64,000 nucleotides of DNA from positions 195,999,706-196,063,705 of the forward strand of contig JASEVX010000001.1 of NCBI GenBank assembly GCA_031761405.1. Reading direction: 5' to 3'. The notes beneath the pieces were generated by a model. That model saw only the letters and a program-made list of their open reading frames with translations. It was not told the DNA's origin and searched no databases. The translations under genes and the position numbers were made by a program. This DNA comes from Serripes groenlandicus. Lineage: Eukaryota; Mollusca; Bivalvia; Cardiida; Cardiidae. This document shows positions 22,829 to 32,130 of this stretch, in pieces. Each line of letters begins with the position of its first letter. Positions within the stretch are counted from its first letter, which is position 1.

Positions 22829-22918
22829 AAAAGGGGGAATTTCTCATAATTCACAAGTTCTGTTTTTTACTCACAATGATTTCAAAAGTTGTCTGCTGTA
22901 GAGGCATAAATAGAGTGC
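22829..22918. mobile_element. TTAA-MITE split by a B-type element, right part
   Basis: Resumes with AAAGGGGGAATTTCTCAT, then ACAATGATTTCAAAAGTTGT, CTGCTGTAGAGGC, as in the outer half of other copies. Confidence 0.7.
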
Positions 22919-23298
22919 CGCGGAGCAAAGACCAAAGCTCATCTGTTTTTTCTAAGTAAAAAAAAACTGAATAATTATTAAAGCCAGAATTATGTGACTT
23001 GGTATAGAGATGCGTATTGTTCCTAGAAACATGTGTTCCAAGTTTTATTTGAAAATGTTAGACAGTTTTTGAGTTATGTTAAGTCTAAAAAGGAGCATCC
23101 CTGAATCATTGTTAAAGCCAGAGTTATGTGACTTGGTATAGACATGCATATTATTTCTAGGAACACATGTACCAAGTTTAATTTGAATATGTGTAACAGT
23201 TTTTGAGTTATGAGGTAAGGTTAAAGTTTTTTGACACAACTTTTTTTCTTTGGAAAACAAAAAAATGCATCTGTATTAGGGAAAGTGTTTAAAGACAT

Positions 23299-23500
23299 TT
23301 AACCGTTTCCCAAATATACAACAAATCTGCAGCAGATGACATTGAAATCATCCGTGAAAAAATGAGGAAATCTCTATAAATGATTGTATTCATCAAATAG
23401 AGTTGAAAACATCTGGAAATCAATAGAAGAAATTTCTTCTTTACACACAATTATTTCAAAAGTTGTCTGCTGTAGAGGCAAAAAACAACACATGGGGAAA
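23299..23500. mobile_element. TTAA-MITE, right end decayed
   Basis: Left TTAACCGTTTCCCAAATATA, CAACAAATCTGCAGCAGATG; centre GAGTTGAAAACATCTGGAAA and GAAATTTCTTCTTTACACAC; right shoulder AAAGTTGTCTGCTGTAGAGG. The final GGGAAAGGGTTAA is lost. Confidence 0.7.
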
Positions 23501-24096
23501 GAAAGCTTCAATCAATCTACAAATATTTTAACGACTTACAATAAATTAACAAAGCACAACAGTTTCGTGATTCAAAATACATCCTTTGTACAAAAATCAA
23601 TTTCTTCAAACAATTATTCTCAATTCTAAAACATTTTTTAAAAACAATTACCAATTCCAAAACGTAGACAATATTTGACATCTTTGCAGCAGACACCCTT
23701 TGAAAATAGTATAAGAACAATTAGAAATAACTCAAACTGTTCTAATTAATTTCCACAATGCTTCAAACCTCTATCAAGGTTTCATTTCATATTTTCTAAA
23801 TGTTACAAGTATAATTGAAATTTCAGCCAGCAGATATTGAGAAATAACCTCGTGAACTTACACACACACAGCCAACTATGTGCTCACCTGAAATTTCCAA
23901 TGATCATGATCACTCAAAAAATTATATATATTTGGTATTTCTTTTGGCATAGAAGATAAACCTATCCCTGAGGTATTTCTTTGTTATCTGCTCCTAAAAT
24001 TGCACCATCTTGTAATATAGATGTACATTGTTGAAACTTAGTTTTCAAAAGTTGTCTGCTGAAAAGGCTCTGAATTAAGAAAACAGTTATGTTTTT
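23501..24096. other. unassigned, scattered MITE-like fragments
   Basis: Small matches such as TTTGCAGCAGACACCCTTTG (near 23683) and AGTTTTCAAAAGTTGTCTGC (near 24040) are single-arm remnants. No gene was found; the 81- and 67-codon frames here are unsupported. Confidence 0.4.
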
Positions 24097-24318
24097 TTAA
24101 CCCTTTCCCAGCTATAGACGCTTTCTAACGCCTCTGCAGCAGACGAATTTTGAAAACATTTCGGCAAAAGGAGAAATTGCTCATGATGAGCAATGTCCTC
24201 ATTTGCCACAAGGATTATAACTATTCAATAGTCATACTATTATTTATAGAGATTTTCTATGTTTTGCACTTGATATTTTCAAAGTCATCTGCTGCAGATT
24301 TATTGTATGTGTGATATC
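24097..24318. mobile_element. TTAA-MITE, right end decayed
   Basis: TTAACCCTTTCCCAGCTATA, GACGCTTTCTAACGCCTCTG, CAGCAGACGAATTTTGAAAA, GGCAAAAGGAGAAATTGCTC and the facing ATGAGCAATGTCCTCATTTG; then AAAGTCATCTGCTGCAGATT. The terminal GGGAAAGGG is replaced. It lies about 350 bp beyond the stop codon of the STAC-like gene. Confidence 0.8.
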
Positions 24319-24539
24319 GGAATATTTTCTCTTTCTTTAACCCTTTGACTATATGAACCAATTTGTGAAGTCTGTGAAATCAGGAAAGAGACAGGCCAGC
24401 AACAGTGTTTTCAAATGTCATCTGCATTAGAGACATCAACATGGGTCTCTGTATTTAGGTAAGCGTTAATCAAGTTTACAAGTTCTGATTAACTATTACA
24501 TGTAATTTCCTTTTTCCATTTCTTGTGCATCCTTAATTC

Positions 24540-24664
24540 CATTTCATTCCAGTACTCATGTATATCAGGTTTTTTCCTTCCATCCCTTCAAAATAGAAGA
24601 GTAAGCACATTGCATATGACCAGGAATGCATTAAAGAATTTAACCAATTGAAATAGACTTTACA
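24540..24664 (-). other. proximal 3' UTR of the STAC-like gene
   Basis: Sequence directly after the stop codon on the minus strand, single-copy in appearance. No polyadenylation site can be fixed with confidence; MITE-derived sequence begins within about 350 bp. Confidence 0.4.
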
Positions 24665-24766
24665 TCATAACTCCATTAGATAAGCAGTAGGACACAAAGC
24701 CTGTTTATTATTGGCTGCTTTCACTAACATCACCCCATCTGCTTCTTCTCCATTTTGAAACACAAC
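24665..24766 (-). CDS. STAC-like last exon: end of second SH3-like domain
   Basis: This exon is 102 nt, phase 0, 33 codons plus TGA (24665-24667). The acceptor on the minus strand is CCTTTATTTCAG immediately before GTTGTG. It encodes VVFQNGEEADGVMLV...NNKQALCPTAYLMEL. The CPTAYL segment sits where SH3 domains have the PSNYV-like motif, and DGVMLVKA replaces the usual tryptophan-containing strand. The second SH3 of STAC proteins is likewise weakly canonical; in vertebrate STAC the C-terminus reads GLVPLDVLENI, a comparable ending. Translation ends only four residues after the motif, as in the family. The upstream intron is 593 bp and begins with A-type transposon sequence about 11 bp from the splice acceptor. 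Confidence 0.85.
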   Translation of the reverse strand, partial: VVFQNGEEADGVMLVKAANNKQALCPTAYLMEL

Positions 24767-24777
24767 CTGAAATAAAG

Positions 24778-24917
24778 GAACAACGAAGTGCTGAAGACAG
24801 TCCAGTGATTTAGGAGGAGATGATGTTTAAAGCTAATAAGTTTACGAATATGGACGGATGACTGAGAGAGATTAATCAGAAAGAATCACCTTGAGCCTCT
24901 AGCTCAGGTGATGTAAA
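24778..24917. mobile_element. A-type element, 3' end fragment
   Basis: Carries CAGTCCAGTGATTTAGGAGG, AGATGATGTTTAAAGCTAAT and the terminal hairpin CACCTTGAGCCTCTAGCTCA, GGTGATGTAAAAAC. Comparable body sequence is seen near 45600-45640. It starts within about 12 bp of the acceptor of the last STAC-like exon and so supplies part of that intron's 3' region. Confidence 0.75.
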
Positions 24918-25289
24918 AACAAGAAGTAACCCATATAAATAAAGGAGATAGATAAGTGGTGAATGTTGAGCGTTCAGATTGTATAGAACTAAAGCATGGG
25001 TTGGATAAAGGATTAAATTGAAACTGCCTTGAAACCTTATAATTACGACTAATTGGCGAACAATAATGAAGCTGATCAACATGCTCAGGTTGATCTTGTT
25101 CTACACTGCCCACAAATGATTCAAGGTTTGTTTTTGCAAAGATCTGTCAGCACCACCATGCAATCTGATTGGGAAACAGTGAAGATGCAGATCGAATGTT
25201 AATATGCAAAGGTTGCTCTTGATCTACACTGGTTGTGAATGTCTTATGACTGTTTTTCATAAAGCACAACTCAAATAGATTGTAGTGGA

Positions 25290-25318
25290 AGACAGTGGTA
25301 GAGCATCGGCCTAAGAAT
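25290..25318 (+). other. isolated tRNA-like A-box remnant
   Basis: GACAGTGGTAGAGCATCGGC resembles the A box of the SINE head at 11503. No B box follows, so it is a SINE scrap at most. Confidence 0.35.
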
Positions 25319-25359
25319 ATAAAAGGAATAAGTTTAAAATAAATAGATTTCAAACTTAC

Positions 25360-25497
25360 CTGGTCCTTATGGAACTTCACAGAATAATTTCCATCTGTTA
25401 GATTTAGAGGCTGAGTGATTTGGAATACCCTTTGTTCTGATTGTATTGGTATTACATAGGTTGCAGGGAAGTAACCAAGTTTCCCGTGACTTTTACC
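25360..25497 (-). CDS. STAC-like exon: end of SH3-1 and start of SH3-2
   Basis: This exon is 138 nt, phase 0 at both sides, 46 codons. Acceptor CCTTTATTTCAG precedes GGTAAAAG; donor is CAG followed by gtaagt. It encodes GKSHGKLGYFPATYVIPIQS, then EQRVFQITQPLNLTDGNYSV and KFHKDQ. GYFPATYV is the proline/tyrosine ligand-binding motif that closes a canonical SH3. RVFQITQP leads into the second domain, matching the STAC arrangement, where GFFPANFV is followed after about eight residues by KIFRCVRTF. A partial duplicate of the exon start with its acceptor (ACTTTTATCCTGAAATAAAA on the plus strand) lies at about 25567-25587 and may be an inactive decoy acceptor. Confidence 0.9.
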
Positions 25498-25996
25498 CTG
25501 AAATAAAGGTCAAGTTAATTTTATACAGTATTTATAACTACTGGAAAATAACCAGAGCCTGCACACAACTTTTATCCTGAAATAAAATTTAAGGTCATTC
25601 CAGGTTGTATATGACTTTGAAGATGAAATAGTGTACTTTAAATGCCAGCTAGAAATTGAAGACCTAAACATAATTTACATTTCTTCATGGACTTTACAGT
25701 GTGAAGGAATTAAGAAATAAATTGCTTTAGATTTATCATAATCCTTTACTGTTGGAAGCAAATTTGTGAAGCCTCTGTCACCAGAATAGAGCTAAGCTAG
25801 CCATCTAACCAGGCTATATACTCTTGGCAACTCAACTCAAACACTATCATCTTGATATTCCAATTATTAAATATAGACTCCAAATGAACAGCTTGACATT
25901 CACAAGTCTGTTTTAAAACTTCAGGATTGAAAGGGCTTTTAACGCTGTCTGCTGTAAAGGCATCACATGCCGTCTGTATGCAAAACTATTTCTTAC

Positions 25997-26048
25997 CTTC
26001 CACCAGTCTTTTTTAGAATTATCGGTTACACTGACTCTCCATCCGGCT
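25997..26048 (-). CDS. STAC-like exon: middle of SH3-1 (n-Src loop and tryptophans)
   Basis: This exon is 52 nt, with one base completing an Arg codon from the previous exon and then 17 codons: AGWRVSVTDNSKKDWWK. Acceptor is TACTTTCAG, donor AAG followed by gtaaga. DWWK carries the SH3 tryptophan that packs against proline ligands; the next exon supplies G, completing WWKG. In vertebrate STAC the same stretch reads DIITLLEDSNEDWWKG. A satellite array begins about 36 bp upstream of the acceptor, so the acceptor region has little unique sequence. Confidence 0.9.
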
Positions 26049-26084
26049 CTGAAAGTATTACCATCAATCCTTATTCAACTGTTA

Positions 26085-27158
26085 TAAACAATAATCCATA
26101 GCCTCATACAGATGATGTTATAAACAATGATACATAGCCTCATACAGACATGTTATAAACATATATATATTTTTTTACCTCATATAGATTATGTTATAAA
26201 CAATAATCCATAGCCTCATACAGGTGATGTTATATGTTATAAACAATAATCCATAGCCTCATACAGATGATGTTATAAACAATGATACATAGCCTCATAC
26301 AGACATGTTATAAACATATATATTTTTTTACCTCATATAGATTATGTTATAAACAATAATCCATAGCCTCATACAGGTGATGTTATATGTTATAAACAAT
26401 AATCCATAGCCTCATACAGATGATGTTATAAACAATGATACATAGCCTCATACAGACATGTTATAAACAATTTTTTTTTTTACCTCATATAGATTATGTT
26501 ATAAACAATAATCCATAGCCTCATACAGGTGATGTTATATGTTATAAACAATAATCCATAGCCTCATACAGATGATGTTATGAACAGTAATCCATAGCCT
26601 CATATATACAATGTTGTAAACAATAATCCATAGCCTCATACAGGTGATGTTATAAACAATAATCCATAGCCTCATACAGGCGATGTTATAAACAATAATC
26701 CATAGCCTCATACAGACAATGTTATAAATAATAATCAATAGCCTCATACAGACGATGTTATAAACAATAATCCATAGCCTCATACAGATGATGTTATAAA
26801 TAATAATCCATAGCCTCAGACAGATGATGTTATAAACAATCATCCATAACCTCATACATATGATGTTATAAACAATAAATCCACAGCCTCATATATATGA
26901 TGTTATAAACAATAATAGATATATAGACAATGTTACAAACAATAATCCATAGCCTCATACAGACAATGTTATAAACAATAATCCATAGCCTCATACAGAC
27001 AATGTTATAAACAATAAACCATGGTCTCATACAGACAATGTTATAACTAATAAACCATGGCCTCATACAGACAATGATATAACTAATAAACCATGGCCTC
27101 ATACAGACAATGATATAACTAATAAACCATGGCCTCACACAGACAATGTTAAACACAA
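26085..27158. repeat. 36-bp intronic satellite, left part
   Basis: About 30 copies of AATAATCCATAGCCTCATAC plus AGACAATGTTATAAAC (36 bp). In 26107-26570 they form a higher-order unit of 153 bp repeated three times, each with a GATACATAGCC monomer, a TTTTTTTACCTCATATAGAT monomer and a doubled GTTATATGTTATAAAC. Because 36 is divisible by 3, long minus-strand frames of a 12-residue repeat (MRLWIIVYNIVC) appear; they are not genes. The array lies in the intron between 26049 and 30576 and is interrupted by a C-type element. Confidence 0.93.
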
Positions 27159-29080
27159 CTAGAAATACTGTGAGCAAAGCTCACTAAAGAATACCCCCCG
27201 CTCCCCTCCCAAAGCATCGGATACATTGGTAAAGTTTCTACTTTGCTTATCTTCCCTTGGAAGAATCTGAGGAGAAAAATCTTCCTTCATGCATATCTAC
27301 ATATAATGTGTAGCCTTCATATACAGTTTGACTCAGTAGTGCTTACAAGAAATGTAGAGGTATGTGCACAGGAGTCCCTCGCAGGCAACCTCTAAGTTGA
27401 ATTATCTGCCCTTGGAAGAATCCGAGGCGTATGATCGTCCTTCATGCATATCTACATATGATGTGTAACCTTCATGTAAAGTTTGAACCAAATCCATTGA
27501 GCCGTTTAGGAGGAGTAGTGCTTACAAGAAATGTGGAGGTATGTGCACAGGAGTCCCTCGCAGGTAACCTCTAAGTTGAATTATCTGCCCTTGGAAGAAT
27601 CCGATACATATGATCTTCCTTCATGCATATCTACATATGATGTGTAACCTTCATGTAAAGTTTGACCCAAATCCATTGAGCCATTTAGGAGGAGTAGTGC
27701 TTACAAGAGATGTGGAGGTATGTGCACAGGAGTCCCTCGCAGGTAACCTCTAAGTTGAATTATCTGCCCTTGGAAGAATCCGAGGCGTATGATCTTCCTT
27801 CATGCATATCTACATATGATGTGTAACCTTCATGTAAAGTTTGAACCAAATCCATTGAGCCGTTTAGGAGGAGTAGTGCTTACAAGAAATGTGGAGGTAT
27901 GTGCACAGGAGTCCCTCGCAGGTAACCTCTAAGTTGAATTATCTGCCCTTGGAAGAATCCGATACATATGATCTTCCTTCATGCATATCTACATATGATG
28001 TGTAACCTTCATGTAAAGTTTGACCCAAATCCATTGAGCCATTTAGGAGGAGTAGTGCTTACAAGAGATGTGGAGGTATGTGCACAGGAGTCCCTCGCAG
28101 GTAACCTCTAAGTTGAATTATCTGCCCTTGGAAGAATCCGAGGCGTATGATCTTCCTTCATGCATATCTACATATGATGTGTAACCTTCATGTAAAGTTT
28201 GAACCAAATCCATTGAGCCGTTTAGGAGGAGTAGTGCTTACAAGAAATGTGGAGGTATGTGCACAGGAGTCCCTCGCAGGTAACCTCTAAGTTAAATTAT
28301 CTGCCCTTGGAAGAATCCGAGGCGTATGATCTTCCTTCATGCATATCTAAATATGATGTGTAACCTTCATGTAAAGTTTGAACCAAATCCATTGAGACGT
28401 TTAGGAGGAGTAGTGCTTACAAGAAATGTGGAGGTATGTGCACAGGAGTCCCTCGCAGGTAACCTCTAAGTTGAATTATCTGCCCTTGGAAGAATCCGAG
28501 GCATATGATCTTCCTTTATGCATATCTACATATGATGTGTAACCTTCATGTAAAGTTTGACCCAAATCCATTGAGCCGTTTAGGAGGAGTAGTGCTTACA
28601 AGAAATGTGGAGGTATGTGCACAGGAGTCCCTCGCAGGTAACCTCTAAGTTGAATTATCTGCCCTTGGAAGAATCCGAGGCATATGATCTTCCTTCATGC
28701 ATATCTACATATGATGTGTAACCTTCATGTAAAGTTTGAACCAAATCCATTGAGCCGTTTAGGAGGAGTAGTGCTTACAAGAAATGTGGAGGTATGTGCA
28801 CAGGAGTCCCTCGCAGATAACCTCTAAGTTAAATTATCTCCCCTTGGAAGAGTCCGAGGCGTGTGATCTTCCTTCATGCATATCTACATATGATGTGTAA
28901 CCTTCATGTAAAGTTTGAACCAAATCCATTGAGCCGTTTAGGAGGAGTAGTGCTTACAAGAAATGTGGACATACGGACAGACAGACAGACAGACAGACGG
29001 ACAGACAGACGGACAGACAGACGGACAGACAGGGTGATTCCTATATACCCCCCCAAACTTTGTTTGCCAGGGGGTATAAT
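27159..29080. mobile_element. C-type long non-autonomous element inside the satellite
   Basis: Left CTAGAAATACTGTGAGCAAA, GCTCACTAAAGAATACCCCC. The core has nine copies of a 179-bp unit (GTGCACAGGAGTCCCTCGCA, GTTGAATTATCTGCCCTTGG, TCATGCATATCTACATATGA, CATTGAGCCGTTTAGGAGGA), near-identical between neighbours and alternating GAGGCG/GATACA subtypes. A (GACAGACAGACG)n microsatellite follows at 28975-29030, then a right end CTATATACCCCCCCAAACTT, TGTTTGCCAGGGGGTATAAT that folds into a hairpin. No open frame. Confidence 0.9.
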
Positions 29081-29462
29081 AATCAATAGCCTCATACAGA
29101 CAATGTTATAAACAATAATCCATAGCCTCATAGAGACAATGTTATAAACAATAATCCATGGTCTCATACAGACAATGATATAACTAATAAACCATGGCCT
29201 CATACAGACAATGTTATAACTAATAAACCATAGCCTCATACAGACAATGTTAAACACAATAATCAATAGCCTCATACAGACAATGTTATAAACAATAGCC
29301 TCATATCCATACAATGTTATAAACAATAATATATATATATATATAGCCTCACACAGACAATTTTATAAACAATAATATATAGCCTCATACAGATGATGTT
29401 ATAAACAATAATCCATAGCCTCATACAGACAATGTTATAAACAATAATCCATAGCATCACAA
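29081..29462. repeat. 36-bp intronic satellite, right part
   Basis: Resumes with TAATCAATAGCCTCATACAG and continues about ten monomers to CCATAGCATCACAATGATC. Includes an (AT)n expansion near 29328-29344. Confidence 0.92.
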
Positions 29463-30130
29463 TGATCAATTCCTGCTTTTGCATCTATATTTTCAATTAT
29501 ATTAAACAATTTAAGTTTTAATCATGTAGAATTATATTTGGCAGCAATATTTTTAAAGTTGTCTGCTGCAAATGTGTTGTATGTGGGAAAATGTCATTTA
29601 ATAACAAAGGAGACATTCTGAACATACCTGAAATGCTTGGATTCAATTAGATTGAGATCTACATTGTTTTCAACACTTATATTACAGTGACGGTAGACTT
29701 TGTCTTGGTACATGTATCTCAATATCACAACAGCATACAACTGTGGAAAATGTACATTGTACAAGTATCATCTACATCTGTGTGTGTGTCAATTGTGATA
29801 TATCAACAATGATTTCATAGCATATATACAATGTTTTCCCCTTTGATAACCCTTTTACATATGTTTTTGTCAGTTGAGAACCTCATGGGAGTTTAGATAC
29901 TGTTATAGAAGGAGTTGTACCCTCATCAAAATCAGTATTATCTATATAGAATTATTGTTATAAGTTGTATAGAACCCTTTTCCAAATATTCTGATTTCAT
30001 CTAAGTGTATGAATAAAAACATATTGCATCAGTCAAAATTGCTGATTTTGTTTTCCCCACAATGTTTTACAAATCTTGCATAAAGTATAACAAATAATCT
30101 GCATCAAGAAAGCTGTTAACATGAAGCCTG
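29463..30130. other. intron, unassigned, with a half MITE at 29520-29595
   Basis: At 29520-29595 GGCAGCAATATTTTTAAAGT, TGTCTGCTGCAAATGTGTTG, TATGTGGGAAAATGTCATTT is a right arm of the TTAA-MITE. The rest is AT-rich intron. Confidence 0.5.
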
Positions 30131-30563
30131 TCTACCCTTTCCCACATGCATATACATCTGCAGCAAACAACTGTTCAAACATTGTGACAACATGAGCAAT
30201 TGCTTACAATGATGCTACAACGTTTTATTACTCTATTGACTAGATAAACAGCATTTCAATGTTCACAATGTTCATTTCAATGATCACAATGTTAACTTCA
30301 ATGTTCATTTCAATGTTCATTTCAATGTCTAGATGTTTTCAAACAGAGGTCCTGATAAGCAGGGATGTACAGCTCTGTTTCCCCACACAATATTTCACTG
30401 TTTATTAAACCAAACCCTATACTGTTGGTATGTATACTCAAAAGAATCCTTTAGTGTTAGAGGGTCACAATTAAGGATTTTAGAACATGCAAAACAGCCC
30501 TTATCTAGAGCTCTGTTCAAAGGCATTTTGACTGCAGATTTGTTGGATGTAGGAAAGGGTTAA
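30131..30563. mobile_element. TTAA-MITE carrying an insertion, next to a splice donor
   Basis: Left TACCCTTTCCCACATGCATA, CATCTGCAGCAAACAACTGT, GTGACAACATGAGCAATTGC. The right end (GACTGCAGATTTGTTGGATG, TAGGAAAGGGTTAA) lies 13 bp from the splice donor of the exon at 30577. Between them is foreign sequence: TTCAATGTTCATTTCAATG repeats and, from about 30405, a piece of the dyad family AAACCCTAT...ACTCAAAAGAAT. Confidence 0.65.
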
Positions 30564-30576
30564 AGTCACATCCTAC

Positions 30577-30659
30577 CTTAAATCCATGTCATCTTTTTCC
30601 TTGGCTTTGAAATTATACAGAGCTACATACATGTTCTGTTTCTCCTTTCTCTGAGATTT
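30577..30659 (-). CDS. STAC-like exon: start of SH3-1
   Basis: This exon is 83 nt, with 27 codons plus two bases (AG) of a split Arg. Acceptor TTTTTTCTCCAG precedes AAATCT; donor AAG followed by gtagga. It encodes KSQRKEKQNMYVALYNFKAK, EKDDMDL. ALYNF is the opening ALYDY-type motif of SH3 domains; the acidic KEKDDMDL forms the RT loop, as in STAC, where YVALYKFVPQENEDLEM is the corresponding segment. The upstream KSQRKEK is a basic linker. Confidence 0.9.
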
Positions 30660-30922
30660 CTGGAGAAAAAAGAAAAATTCAAATTCAATGGAAGATAACT
30701 TTGGAACTAATGAACATTTAATGATCTAATATTAATGTCCTGCAATTCTACAATTCATATTTATCTTCAGTACCAAGTTTCATTAGAATATCTTTAAATA
30801 TCTTAAAATATTCAAGCATCAATAGGAGATATCTTTTGAACACAGGATCCAACAATGATTGGAAAAAAAAGTCTGCATTTCATATCATCATAATTATGTT
30901 TACTTCATTTCATTTTAATATC

Positions 30923-31049
30923 TTAACCTTTTCCCACATGCAACAAAATCTGCAGAAGATGACTTTGAATACATCTGGGCAAAAATCTAGAAATGCTCTT
31001 TAAAAGAAAGTATTATAATTGAATAAAGTTGAAAACACTGTGGCAAAAG
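30923..31049. mobile_element. TTAA-MITE, left half
   Basis: TTAACCTTTTCCCACATGCA, CAAAATCTGCAGAAGATGAC, AGTTGAAAACACTGTGGCAA, AAGCGTAAAC. It stops at the first monomer of a 100-bp array whose units contain the missing right end. Confidence 0.75.
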
Positions 31050-31540
31050 CGTAAACAAAGTTCATCAATTCATTTCGTTATGTGTACCAAGTTTCATTAG
31101 AATATCATAATGTCCAATAGGAGATCATTTACAAGTGGGAAAGAGTTGAAATATTCAAAGTTCATCAACTCATTTCGTTATGTGTACCAAGTTTCATTAG
31201 AATATCATAATGTTCAATAGGAGATCATTTTACAAGTGGGAAAGTGTTGAAATATTCAAAGTTCATCAATTCATTTCGTTATGTGTACCAAGTTTCATTA
31301 GAATATCATAATGTTCAATAGGAGATCATTTACAAGTGGGAAAGAGTTGAAATATTCAAAGTTCATCAATTCATTTCGTTATGTGTACCAAGTTTCATTA
31401 GAATATCATAATGTTTAATAGGAGATCATTTACAAGTGGGAAAGTGTTGAAATATTCAAAGTTCATCAATTCATTTCGTTATGTGTACCAAGTTTCATTA
31501 GAATATCATAATGTTCAATAGGAAATCATTTAGGAACACA
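31050..31540. repeat. 100-bp tandem array containing a MITE terminus
   Basis: Five copies with period 100 (AAAGTTCATC at about 31157, 31258, 31358 and 31458). Unit parts: AAAGTTCATCAATTCATTTC, GTTATGTGTACCAAGTTTCA, TTAGAATATCATAATGTTCA, ATAGGAGATCATTTACAAGT, GGGAAAGTGTTGAAATATTC. The ACAAGTGGGAAAGTGTTGA part matches the TTAA-MITE right end. A diverged relative, at about 30764-30835, also has TACCAAGTTTCATTAGAATA. Confidence 0.9.
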
Positions 31541-31754
31541 TAAACAAACAATGATCCAAAATATGCACTTCTACAATTCATATTATCCAAGATGTGTACC
31601 AAGTATCTTCATAATGTATCTTAAATATTGAGGAAAAAGCTCCTTCCATAAAGTTAATATGTAACACTGATTCAGTGATTTTAGAAAAAGGTCAGAAATC
31701 TTCAAACTATGAAATATTGTATTGATGAATAGTTCAAAAACATTATGGAATAAA

Positions 31755-32030
31755 AAAGAGATTTCTAGTCTAGTACATATTTTCCTTTTGCCATTACGCG
31801 GTCAAAATGTTGTCTGCTACACAGGCTTTAACCATTTCCCACATACGACAATTCTGCAGCAGACGACTTTGAACATATTTTATCAAAACATAGAAAATCT
31901 CCATAATTGAATGGATAACCTATGACAAAAAGTGGAAAACATTGTGGCAAAAGGAGAAATTGCACGTTTTGTGCAATTTCTTCTTTTGTCACTATGTTTT
32001 CAAAAAGCCGTCTGCTGCAGAGGCGTTATA
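31755..32030. mobile_element. TTAA-MITE copy plus an adjoining half copy
   Basis: 31755-31827: right-arm remnant (TTTTCCTTTTGCCATTACGC, GTTGTCTGCTACACAGGC). From TTAACC at 31828: CATTTCCCACATACGACAAT, TCTGCAGCAGACGACTTTGA, GTGGCAAAAGGAGAAATTGC facing GCAATTTCTTCTTTTGTCAC, then GCCGTCTGCTGCAGAGGCGT. The last 15 bp are lost. Very similar to the copy at 11144. Confidence 0.78.
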
Positions 32031-32130
32031 TTACTACATGATATAATGATGCCCAGATAACACATGTTTTTTTAACCTTTCCTACCAATACAAATCACGT
32101 TTTCCCACAATAATTTTCTAACTTTGTATA

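Noticed and set aside
26535..29326. Minus-strand frames repeating MRLWIIVYNIVC
   Set aside because: Product of a 36-bp satellite; interrupted by stops and by the C-type element.
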